The position numbers and the translations under genes were made by a program. The notes below the pieces were generated by a model. It did no database searches. It had not been told where the DNA came from and worked only from the letters and a program-made list of their open reading frames with translations. Of a stretch of DNA of 64,000 nt, positions 35,259-43,037 are shown piece after piece. Source of the stretch: Micromonospora echinospora (GTDB lineage Bacteria > Actinomycetota > Actinomycetes > Mycobacteriales > Micromonosporaceae); contig NZ_LT607413.1 in NCBI RefSeq assembly GCF_900091495.1, forward strand, positions 4,975,001-5,039,000, written 5' to 3'. Numbering within the stretch: position 1 is the first letter of the stretch; every line of letters starts with the position of its first letter.

Positions 35259-37187
35259 ATGTCCACGACCGTCGCACCGGTTCCCGGAACGAGCCCGGAG
35301 GACCTGACCCGGCTGGAGGCGCACTGGGGGGAACGACCCTCGCTGCGGTCCTGGTTCACCACCGTGGACCACAAGCGGATCGGCCGGCGCTATCTGGTCA
35401 CCGCGGGGCTGTTCTTCGTCCTCGCCGGGCTGAGCGCACTGGCGATGCGCACCCAGCTCGCCCGGCCGGACGCGCGGCTGCTCTCCCCGCAGGAGTACAA
35501 CCAGCTGTTCACCATGCACGGCACGGCCATGATCTTCCTGTTCGCCACCCCGATGCTCTTCGGGTTCGGCAACTTCCTGGTCCCGCTCATGATCGGCTCG
35601 CGGGACATGGCCTTCCCGAAGCTGAACGCGTTCGGCTACTGGGTGTTCCTCTTCGCCGGTCTGTTCATGTGGGCGAGTCTGCCCTTCGGGGCGGCGCCGA
35701 ACGGCGGCTGGTTCGCCTACGTGCCGCTGACCGAGGAGCAGAACACCCCCGGCCTGCACATGGACGTCTACGCCCTGGGGCTGCTGTTCCTCGGCGTCGC
35801 GACCACCGTGGGCTCGATCAACTTCATCGTCACGGCGCTCAAGCTGCGGGCTCCGGGCATGTCGCTGAACCGGGTGCCGTTGTTCGTCTGGGCGATCGTC
35901 GCCACCGCCTTCATGGTGATCTTCGCGTTGCCCGCGCTGAACCTCGACAACGCGATGCTCTTCCTCGACCGCCGGTTCGACACCCGCTTCTTCGACCCGG
36001 ACGCCGGCGGGAACGTGCTGCTCTGGCAACACCTGTTCTGGATCTTCGGTCACCCGGACGTGTACATCGTCGTGATGCCGGCCCTGGGCATCGTCTCGGC
36101 CGTGCTGCCCGCGTTCACCCGGCGCGGGGTGGTCGGCTACGCGCTGATCGTGCTGGCCATCGTGTCGATCTCGATCATCTCGTTCGGGGTCTGGGTGCAC
36201 CACATGTTCGCCACCGGGCTGCCACGGCTCTCGTGCAGCTTCTTCAGCGCGGCGAGCACGATCATCACCATCCCGTCCGGGATCCAGATCTTCGCCTGGC
36301 TCGCCACCATGGCGCTCGGCCGCCTGGTGGTCCGGGTGCCGCTGCTGTTCGTGATCGGGTTCGTCGTGACCTTCGTGCTCGGTGGCTTCACCGGCGCCAT
36401 GTTCGCGCTGACCGCCTTCGACCAGCAGGTCACCGACTCCTACTTCGTGGTCGCCCACCTGCACTACGTGCTCATCGGCGGGGCGGTGTTCCCGATCCTC
36501 GCCGCCGTGTACTACTGGCTTCCGAAGATCACCGGGCGGATGTACCACGAGGGGCTCGGCCGGTGGGCCTTCTGGCTGGTGTTCACCGGCACGCAGGTGA
36601 CGTTCTTCCCGATGCACCTCTCCGGACTGTTCGGCATGCCGAGGCGGGTCTACACCTACCCCGGCGAGCTGGGCTGGGACGGCTGGAACCTGCTCAGCAC
36701 CCTCGGTTCGTACGTGCTGGCGGTCGGGCTGCTGCTGGTCCTCGTCGGGGTCGTGCACGCGATCCGGCGCGGCCAGCCGGCCGCGCCGGACCCGTGGGGC
36801 GGCGACAGCCTGGAGTGGTCCACCGACTCGCCGCCGAAGCCGTACAACTTCCCGGCGCTGCCGCAGGTGCACAGCCTGCACCCCACCTGGGACGAACCGA
36901 GCAGGGAGTCGATGGGTTCCGGCGCCGAACCGGACCGGATCCTGGCCGACGGGCGGAAGACCCTGCTCACCAGCGAACTCGACGGCCGTCGGGAACGGGT
37001 GGTGGAGATGCCCGAGGCGTCCCTGCAACCGTTGCTCCTCGCCGTGGCGATGCTGGTCTTCTTCACCGCGATGCTGTTCGCCTGGTATCCGGTGGCCGTG
37101 GGAGCTGCCGGGGCGGTGGCCGTCACCGTCGCGGTCTGGCTCTGGCCGCCGCGCCGGCCGGACCAGGAAGTCGGGGTGAGCGCATGA
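35259..37187 (+). CDS. ctaD: Cytochrome c oxidase subunit I, with altered channel residues
   Basis: A 642-aa protein with twelve or more helices; GAGGAGG lies 5-11 nt before the ATG. Heme and copper ligands are intact: H87 (heme a), H265, H314 and H315 (CuB), H400 (heme a3), H402 (heme a), with Y269 as the cross-linked Tyr. D116 (entry of the D channel) is present. Two usual proton-channel residues differ: the Glu of HPEVY is Asp (D267, HPDVY), and the K-channel Lys in the GIKxFxW motif is Gln (Q343, GIQIFAW). A long C-terminal hydrophilic region and two extra helices follow. It reduces O2 and pumps protons in the membrane. Confidence 0.95.
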   Translation: MSTTVAPVPGTSPEDLTRLEAHWGERPSLRSWFTTVDHKRIGRRYLVTAGLFFVLAGLSALAMRTQLARPDARLLSPQEYNQLFTMHGTAMIFLFATPMLFGFGNFLVPLMIGSRDMAFPKLNAFGYWVFLFAGLFMWASLPFGAAPNGGWFAYVPLTEEQNTPGLHMDVYALGLLFLGVATTVGSINFIVTALKLRAPGMSLNRVPLFVWAIVATAFMVIFALPALNLDNAMLFLDRRFDTRFFDPDAGGNVLLWQHLFWIFGHPDVYIVVMPALGIVSAVLPAFTRRGVVGYALIVLAIVSISIISFGVWVHHMFATGLPRLSCSFFSAASTIITIPSGIQIFAWLATMALGRLVVRVPLLFVIGFVVTFVLGGFTGAMFALTAFDQQVTDSYFVVAHLHYVLIGGAVFPILAAVYYWLPKITGRMYHEGLGRWAFWLVFTGTQVTFFPMHLSGLFGMPRRVYTYPGELGWDGWNLLSTLGSYVLAVGLLLVLVGVVHAIRRGQPAAPDPWGGDSLEWSTDSPPKPYNFPALPQVHSLHPTWDEPSRESMGSGAEPDRILADGRKTLLTSELDGRRERVVEMPEASLQPLLLAVAMLVFFTAMLFAWYPVAVGAAGAVAVTVAVWLWPPRRPDQEVGVSA

Positions 37188-37804
37188 CCCGGGGCATCGC
37201 GGCGGTCACCGGCACCGAGGCGCTGACCACCGAGCTGCCGGTCGGCCGGTCCACCGGCTGGTGGGGGATGGTGATGTTCGTCGTCACCGAGGCCACCCTC
37301 TTTGCCTGCCTGCTCGGCAGCTACTACTACCTGCGCTTCCAGTACGGCGCGCAGTGGCCGCCACCGGGCATCGAGCCGCCGGAGCTGCTGCTCCCGCTGG
37401 TGATGACCGCCGTACTGGTACCCAGCAGCCTGCCGGTGGTCTGGGCCGAACGCGGCATCCGGAAGGGGCAGAGCTGGCGGCTGCGGTCCGGCCTGGCCGC
37501 CACCCTCCTGCTCGGGGTGACGTTCCTGGCCCTCCAGGCCACCGAGTACGCGGACAAGCTGCGCCACTTCACCATCACCACCGACGCCTACGGTTCCCTC
37601 TTCTACGTCGTCACCGGGTTCCACGGACTGCACGTGGCGGTCGGGCTGACCATGATCACCTGGCTGCTGGTCGCCTCGCTGCGCGGTGGCAGCTTCGGCG
37701 CGCACCGCCACGACCGGATCCGCAACGCCGCCATCTACTGGCACTTCGTGGACGCCGTCTGGGTCGCCATCCTGTTCACCGTCTACCTCTCCCCGAGGCT
37801 GTGA
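37184..37804 (+). CDS. ctaE: Cytochrome c oxidase subunit III
   Basis: A 206-aa protein; the ATG overlaps the ctaD TGA. Five helices with typical COX3 content: WGMVMFVVTEATLFACLLGSY (Glu in FVVTEA, positions about 28-48 overall), TEYADKL, VVTGFHGLHVAVG and IYWHFVDAVWVAIL. The five-helix length is normal for bacterial subunit III of caa3 enzymes. Confidence 0.93.
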   Translation: MTRGIAAVTGTEALTTELPVGRSTGWWGMVMFVVTEATLFACLLGSYYYLRFQYGAQWPPPGIEPPELLLPLVMTAVLVPSSLPVVWAERGIRKGQSWRLRSGLAATLLLGVTFLALQATEYADKLRHFTITTDAYGSLFYVVTGFHGLHVAVGLTMITWLLVASLRGGSFGAHRHDRIRNAAIYWHFVDAVWVAILFTVYLSPRL

Positions 37805-38205
37805 TGAGCACCCACCCCGGACCCCGGGTCCGGCTCGCCGGAGGGCTGCTGTTCTGGTATGCGGTGCTCGGTGGCGCGGTCGCCTGGGCGGTGCACCTGC
37901 TGGCCGGCTGGGGGGTCGAGGAGTTGACCTGCGCCAGCGGGAACGATCGGGTCGGCGCGGTCCCCCTGCGTACCGTCATCGGCGCCGCCGTGGTGCTGCC
38001 GGCGCTGGCCACCGTAGGCGCGCTGCTGGCCTCCGCGTTGGTCTGGCGGCGCACCACCCGCGCGCCGGCACCGGCCGGCGGGGAGCGGTCGCTGGAGCGC
38101 AGCCGGATGCTCGCCGTGGTCGGCATCTGGTCCAACCTGCTGTTCCTGGCCATCATCGGGCTGGGCGGCCTCGCTCTCCTGGTGCTACCGCCATGCCAGC
38201 GCTGA
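37804..38205 (+). CDS. Small membrane protein in the oxidase operon
   Basis: A 133-aa protein; the ATG shares one base with the ctaE stop (TGATG). Three hydrophobic helices (about 13-35, 57-83, 104-129), with an acidic-Cys loop EELTCASGND between the first two. I do not recognise a family; its place fits a small oxidase subunit or assembly factor. Its end overlaps ctaG by 13 nt. Confidence 0.75.
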   Translation: MSTHPGPRVRLAGGLLFWYAVLGGAVAWAVHLLAGWGVEELTCASGNDRVGAVPLRTVIGAAVVLPALATVGALLASALVWRRTTRAPAPAGGERSLERSRMLAVVGIWSNLLFLAIIGLGGLALLVLPPCQR

Positions 38206-39086
38206 CCGCCGCCGCGCCGGGAAGCGCGGACGAGGTGGCCGGCGGAATCCTCGCCATGCTGCTGGCCACCGCGCTGGCCCTGCTCGCCGCCGGCTACGGG
38301 CGGGGCGTCCACGAACTGTGGGACCGACGAGGTGTCGGCGACGTCCTGCCGGGCTGGCGGGTGGTCGCCTTCGGCACCGGCCTGCTCGTCCTGCTCGCCG
38401 CCCAGAACGGTCCGGTCGCCGCACTGGCGACTCGGGGCCTCGCCGGCCACATGACGCAGCACATGCTGCTGCTGCTCGTCGCGGGACCGCTGCTCGCGGC
38501 CGGGGCCGCCGGACTGCCGCTGACCCTGGCCTGCCCGGCGGCAGCGCGTCGACGGCTCGCCCGGCTGCGCGTCACCGGACCGGGCCGGTGGCTGCGTCGC
38601 CCGGTGGTGGTGGCGTCGATCGCCGGCGGGCTCCAGACCGTCGTGCTCTGGTTCTGGCACCTGCCCGTGCCCTACGTCGCCGCCGAGCGGAACCAGGTCC
38701 TGCACGTGGTGGAGCACGTCTGCTTCGTCGGGTCGGCCTGGCTGCTCTGGGCGCCGCTGCTCGGCGCTCCCCGGCACCGGCTGCCGGCACCGGTCGGGAT
38801 GCTGCTCCTGATGGGCACCATGCTGCCGGCGACCGCGCTGGGCGCCGTACTCACCTTCGCGCCCCGACCGGTCTACCCGCCGGAGGTGCTCGGCGCCGAC
38901 CCCCTGGCCGACCAGCAGCTGGCCGGGCTGCTCATGTGGGCGCCGATGGACGTCGTGGCGCTGGTCGCCACCCTGGTGACGTTCCTGCGCTGGCTGTCGG
39001 CGCTGCAACGGCGACGCCCGGAGCGGGTGACCTCACCGCCGGAGGCCGGGAGCCGGCGGGCAGCCACCGGGGGAGTGCTGTCGTGA
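38193..39086 (+). CDS. ctaG: CtaG (caa3-type oxidase assembly membrane protein)
   Basis: A 297-aa protein with about seven helices. It has the conserved His pattern of the caa3_CtaG family (HMTQHMLLLLVAGPLLA, about 88-104; WFWHLPVPY; VVEHVCFVGSAWLLW). The family is linked to caa3 oxidase assembly or copper handling. This differs from the proteobacterial Cox11-type CtaG. It starts inside the previous gene and its stop overlaps the next GTG. Confidence 0.88.
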   Translation: MPALTAAAPGSADEVAGGILAMLLATALALLAAGYGRGVHELWDRRGVGDVLPGWRVVAFGTGLLVLLAAQNGPVAALATRGLAGHMTQHMLLLLVAGPLLAAGAAGLPLTLACPAAARRRLARLRVTGPGRWLRRPVVVASIAGGLQTVVLWFWHLPVPYVAAERNQVLHVVEHVCFVGSAWLLWAPLLGAPRHRLPAPVGMLLLMGTMLPATALGAVLTFAPRPVYPPEVLGADPLADQQLAGLLMWAPMDVVALVATLVTFLRWLSALQRRRPERVTSPPEAGSRRAATGGVLS

Positions 39087-39472
39087 ACCGCCGGCTCCGC
39101 TGGTCGCTGGCGCTGCTGGTGGCGCTGCCCGCGCTGCTCGCCGCGCCGGGTTGCGGGAGCGACGACTCGCCTCCGCCGCCCGAGGTCCGCGACGGACAAC
39201 CGGACCGGGGGGCGACGCTCATCGCCCGGTACGGCTGCGGTTCCTGCCACACCATTCCCGGCATCGACCGGGCCAACGGTCTGGTGGGCCCGCCGCTGAC
39301 CCGGTTCGGGTCCCGCTCCTACATCGCCGGGGAACTGGTGAACAACGCGGACAACCTCCAGCACTGGATCGCCGACCCGCAGGCGGTCGAGCCCGGCACG
39401 GCCATGCCGGACCTGGGGGTCAGCGCGATCGACGCGCGGGACATCGCCGCCTACCTGTACACCTTGGACTGA
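39083..39472 (+). CDS. Lipoprotein monoheme cytochrome c
   Basis: A 129-aa protein; the GTG overlaps the ctaG TGA. The signal ends in APGC (C24), then a Pro-rich linker and a class I cytochrome c domain: CGSCH (52-56) and distal Met in AMPDLGV. It may shuttle electrons between the bc complex and the caa3 oxidase or serve as a subunit. Closest in pattern to the heme domain appended to CtaC. Confidence 0.88.
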   Translation: MNRRLRWSLALLVALPALLAAPGCGSDDSPPPPEVRDGQPDRGATLIARYGCGSCHTIPGIDRANGLVGPPLTRFGSRSYIAGELVNNADNLQHWIADPQAVEPGTAMPDLGVSAIDARDIAAYLYTLD

Positions 39473-39475
39473 GCG

Positions 39476-40270
39476 ATGCGTACCCGGGCACGCCAGTGGT
39501 CGTGGGTGACGCGCGCCGGCGCGGCGGGCGCCGTACTGGCGTTGGCCACCGGACCGGCGGCCCTCGCGGTACCCACCCCACCCCACCCCGCCGCGTCGAG
39601 TGGCAGCCCCACCGGGACGGCACCGGGTGAACAGAACCGGGGCGGGGAGCTGTACCGGCAGAGCTGCGCGAGTTGTCACGGCGATCAGGGCCAGGGCAGC
39701 TCGCGTGGCCCTTCGCTGGTCGGGGTCGGGGCCGCGTCGGTGGACTTCCAGCTCGCCACCGGACGGATGCCCGTCCCGGCCGAGACGCGGCAACCGCGCC
39801 GTGGCGAACCGGTCTTCTCGGCCGACGAGATCGCCGCGCTGGTCGACCACGTGACCAGCTTCGGCGGTGGTGGCCCGCAGATCCCCCGGGTCGCCCCGGG
39901 CAGCCTCACCGCCGGTCGGGAACTCTTCGCGGCGAACTGCGCCCCCTGTCACGGCGCGACCGGTTCCGGGGCGCCGCTGACCGACGGCTGGATCGCGCCG
40001 CCGCTGTACGACGCGACGCCCGTCCAGGTCGCCGAGGCGATCCGGGTCGGCCCCGGCCTGATGCCCGTCTTCCCCAGCCAGGTGCTCACCGACCAGCAGG
40101 TGAACGACCTGACCACCTACGTCCAGCAGTTGCGCGGCCACCGGCCGGACCGGGGCGGGAACCCGCTAGGCCGGCTCGGCCCCCTGGCCGAGGGCATCGT
40201 CGCCTGGATCGCCACGCTGGGCCTGCTCGTCGCGGCGGCCCGCTGGCTCGGCAGGAGGGCCGGAGAGTGA
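39476..40270 (+). CDS. qcrC: Diheme cytochrome c subunit of the bc complex
   Basis: A 264-aa protein. Signal peptide (1-31), two cytochrome c domains with CASCH (64-68) and CAPCH (155-159), distal Met candidates in GRMPVP and GLMPVFP, and a C-terminal membrane helix (about 235-255). This is the actinobacterial QcrC layout. Its stop overlaps the qcrA GTG. Confidence 0.93.
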   Translation: MRTRARQWSWVTRAGAAGAVLALATGPAALAVPTPPHPAASSGSPTGTAPGEQNRGGELYRQSCASCHGDQGQGSSRGPSLVGVGAASVDFQLATGRMPVPAETRQPRRGEPVFSADEIAALVDHVTSFGGGGPQIPRVAPGSLTAGRELFAANCAPCHGATGSGAPLTDGWIAPPLYDATPVQVAEAIRVGPGLMPVFPSQVLTDQQVNDLTTYVQQLRGHRPDRGGNPLGRLGPLAEGIVAWIATLGLLVAAARWLGRRAGE

Positions 40271-41133
40271 GCCGACGACCACCGGTGGCACCGACACCGC
40301 CCGGGGTGAACCGGCGCATCATCCTGTCCTTCCTGACCAGCGCCGCCGGGGCGGTCGGCTTCACGGTCGTCTACGGTCTCGGTGGGCAGACCCAGTGGGA
40401 GGGGGTGTGCCTGGCGGTGGCGTTCGCCGGGCTGGCGACGGGCCTGGCGATCTGGGGACGCCGGCTCGCGCCGACCGGCGGGTACGTCGAGGAACACGAG
40501 GGCTTCACCCCGCCGCCGGTCGAGCAGACGCTGACCGCCGCGGCACTGACCGCGCCGGACAGCCCGATCCGCCGGCGCGGCCTCGTGGCCACGCTGGGCC
40601 TGGCCCTGACCGCGCTCGGCGTCGCGGCGCTGTTCCCGCTCCGGTCGCTGCTCCCGTGGGACCGTGCCCGGCCGGTGCAGGCCCGCCGGGACACCCCGTG
40701 GGGGCCGGGCGTACGGCTGCTGACCGGGGGCGGGCAGCCGCTGCGCCCCGAGGACGTGCCCGCCGGCACCGTGGTCGGGGTGTTCCCCGAGGGCGGCGTC
40801 GACGCCGGTGACGCCCCGGCCTTCGCCGTCCGGCTGCGGCCCGAGCGGTTCACCCGACCACCGTCCGCCGGGCACCTGGACGGACTGGTCGTCTACTCGC
40901 TGCTCTGCACCCACGCCGGCTGTCCGGTGCGGCTCTACCTCAAGGGCACCGGCCGGATCCTGTGCCCCTGCCACCAGTCGTCGTTCGACCTCTTCGCCGA
41001 CGCCGCCCCGGTCGCCGGACCCGCCGCCCGGTCGTTGCCCGGCCTGCCGGTCGAGGTCGACCCGGACGGTCATCTCCGGGCGACCGGGGACTTCACCGCG
41101 CCGCCCGGCGCCGGCTTCTGGAACCGGCCGTGA
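40267..41133 (+). CDS. qcrA: Rieske iron-sulfur subunit
   Basis: A 288-aa protein with three N-terminal helices (about 17-38, 45-64, 105-125), as in actinobacterial QcrA. The Rieske cluster ligands are C214 and H216 (CTHAGC) and C233 and H236 (CPCHQSS); C219 and C235 should form the stabilising disulfide. It accepts electrons from quinol. The stop overlaps the qcrB GTG. Confidence 0.94.
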   Translation: MSRRPPVAPTPPGVNRRIILSFLTSAAGAVGFTVVYGLGGQTQWEGVCLAVAFAGLATGLAIWGRRLAPTGGYVEEHEGFTPPPVEQTLTAAALTAPDSPIRRRGLVATLGLALTALGVAALFPLRSLLPWDRARPVQARRDTPWGPGVRLLTGGGQPLRPEDVPAGTVVGVFPEGGVDAGDAPAFAVRLRPERFTRPPSAGHLDGLVVYSLLCTHAGCPVRLYLKGTGRILCPCHQSSFDLFADAAPVAGPAARSLPGLPVEVDPDGHLRATGDFTAPPGAGFWNRP

Positions 41134-42881
41134 TCCTCGACCGGCTGGCCCGCGCGACCGACGACCGGCTGCGGCTCTCCCCGCTGACCCGCCGGGCGAT
41201 GGCGAAGGTGTTCCCGGACCACTGGTCGTTCATGCTCGGCGAGATCGCCCTCTACTCCCTCGTCGCGCTCGTCCTCACCGGCGTCTACCTGACCCTCTTC
41301 TTCGAGCCGAGCTCCGCCGACCGGGTCTACCACGGCTCGTACGCTCCGCTGGACGGCACCACGACCTCCGCCGCGTACGCCTCGACGTTGCGGCTGAGCT
41401 GGGACGTACGGGCCGGTCTGCTGATCCGGCAGACCCACCACTGGGCGGCCCTGGTCTTCGTCGCGGCGATCCTGGTGCACCTGGCGCGGATCTTCTTCAC
41501 CGGCGCGTTCCGCAAGCCCCGGGAGCTGAACTGGCTGGTCGGCGTGACCATGCTGATGCTGGCCCTGGCGAACGGCTTCACCGGCTACTCGATGCCCGAC
41601 GACCTGCTCTCCGGCCTCGGCCTGCGGATCATCGTCTCGGTGGTGGAGTCGATCCCGCTGGTCGGCTCGTGGCTGGCCTTCCTCGGCCTCGGCGGCGAGT
41701 TCCCCTCCGACGAGATGATCCCGCGGCTGTTCGTCACCCACGTGCTGCTGGTGCCCGCGCTGCTCATCGCGCTCGTCTCCGTGCACCTGGCGATCATCGT
41801 CCGGCAGAAGCACAGCCAGTTCCCCGGTCCCGGTCGGACCGACCACAACGTGGTCGGCTCCCGGCTCTACCCCAGCTACACCCTGCGTTCCCTGGCGCTG
41901 TTCGCCTGGGTGCTGGCGGTGCTGTTCGCCCTCGGCGGTCTCGTGCAGATCAACCCGGTCTGGCTCTACGGCCCGTTCGCCCCGGACCAGGCCAGCTCGC
42001 CCGCGCAGCCGGACTGGTACGTCGCCTGGGGAGACGGGGCGTTGCGGCTGTTCCCGCCCTGGGAGATCCACGTCGCCGGTCACCTGGTGCCCGCGCCGTT
42101 CTTCCCGGGCGTGGTGCTCGGCGGCGTCACCTTCCTCGCCCTCTACGCCTGGCCGTTCCTGGAGCGCTGGTGCGGCGGCGACCGTCGGGCCCACCAGCTG
42201 CTCGACCGGCCCCGGGACCATCCGGTCCGGACGGGGATCGGGGTGACCGCCCTGACGTTCTTCGGCGTGCTGGTCGTCGCGGCCGGCGACGACATCGTCG
42301 CCCGGCTGCTGCGCGTGCCGCTGTACGACGTCCTCGACGTTTTCCGAGTGCTGGCGCTGGTGCTGCCGGTGCTCGCCGGGGCGCTGGCCTTCCTGCTGGC
42401 CCGCGCGTTGCGCCGGGGCGACGCCGCGCGCCTCGGTGACCTGACCGGGGCCGACCTGCGGGCCGCCCGAGGGCCGGCGGACGGCCACGCCGTGGCGGGT
42501 GGCCGCACGCCACGCGGCACCGGGTCGGCGGGCGGGACCGGGTCGGCGGGCGGGACCGACGCGCCGGAGGTGCCGGCGTCGGACCGGCCGGGGGAGCGGA
42601 TCGAACTCTGGCCGGACGGTCCGGTGTGGCGCTGGCGCTACCGCGACGAGCGGGCCGGGGTCGTCCTCGTCGGCAACCGGGTCGTGCCGACCGCGCAGGA
42701 GGCGGCCGACGCGGCCCGGATCGCCTACCCCGGCGTGGACCAGGTGCGGGTGCCCGGCCCCCCGCCGTCCCCGCCACCCGGCCGGGTCCGCGTCGCGTTG
42801 CGCCGGTGGGGCGACACCGCGCTGGGGGTCTCGCTCCTCGCGGTGGCCCTCCGGCAGCGGCGCGAACGTCGCCGCAGGTGA
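41130..42881 (+). CDS. qcrB: Cytochrome b subunit with a C-terminal extension
   Basis: A 583-aa protein. Heme ligands: H103 and H117, H204 and H219. The 14-residue gap in the second pair is cytochrome b6-like. The quinol-site PEWY position reads PPWE (about 306-309). Eight or so helices end near residue 430. Beyond that is a Gly/Thr/Ala linker with an 18-base tandem repeat, then a small globular domain (about 488-540, WPDGPVWRWRYRDER and NRVVPTAQEAADAA) and a final hydrophobic-basic tail. The extra domain is not part of classical cytochrome b. It oxidises quinol in the membrane; last gene of the operon. Confidence 0.93.
   Translation: MILDRLARATDDRLRLSPLTRRAMAKVFPDHWSFMLGEIALYSLVALVLTGVYLTLFFEPSSADRVYHGSYAPLDGTTTSAAYASTLRLSWDVRAGLLIRQTHHWAALVFVAAILVHLARIFFTGAFRKPRELNWLVGVTMLMLALANGFTGYSMPDDLLSGLGLRIIVSVVESIPLVGSWLAFLGLGGEFPSDEMIPRLFVTHVLLVPALLIALVSVHLAIIVRQKHSQFPGPGRTDHNVVGSRLYPSYTLRSLALFAWVLAVLFALGGLVQINPVWLYGPFAPDQASSPAQPDWYVAWGDGALRLFPPWEIHVAGHLVPAPFFPGVVLGGVTFLALYAWPFLERWCGGDRRAHQLLDRPRDHPVRTGIGVTALTFFGVLVVAAGDDIVARLLRVPLYDVLDVFRVLALVLPVLAGALAFLLARALRRGDAARLGDLTGADLRAARGPADGHAVAGGRTPRGTGSAGGTGSAGGTDAPEVPASDRPGERIELWPDGPVWRWRYRDERAGVVLVGNRVVPTAQEAADAARIAYPGVDQVRVPGPPPSPPPGRVRVALRRWGDTALGVSLLAVALRQRRERRRR
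42520..42555 (+). repeat. 18-base tandem repeat, two copies, in the qcrB linker
   Basis: CCGGGTCGGCGGGCGGGA occurs twice in a row, encoding a repeated Thr-Gly-Ser-Ala-Gly-Gly unit. It keeps frame and lengthens a flexible linker; copy number may vary between strains. Confidence 0.85.
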
Positions 42882-43037
42882 CCAGGAATACGAAGTCTGG
42901 GGCCTTTGGTGGGTTTGCCCCTCTGAAGGCCGGGTAGCCGCGTTCCGCCGTCACCGGGTGCCGCGATGCGCGGCGCTCCGGCAGCTACCGAACAGCGAGT
43001 CGAACCAGTGGACGAACCCGTGTCGAGGGGGAACGAC

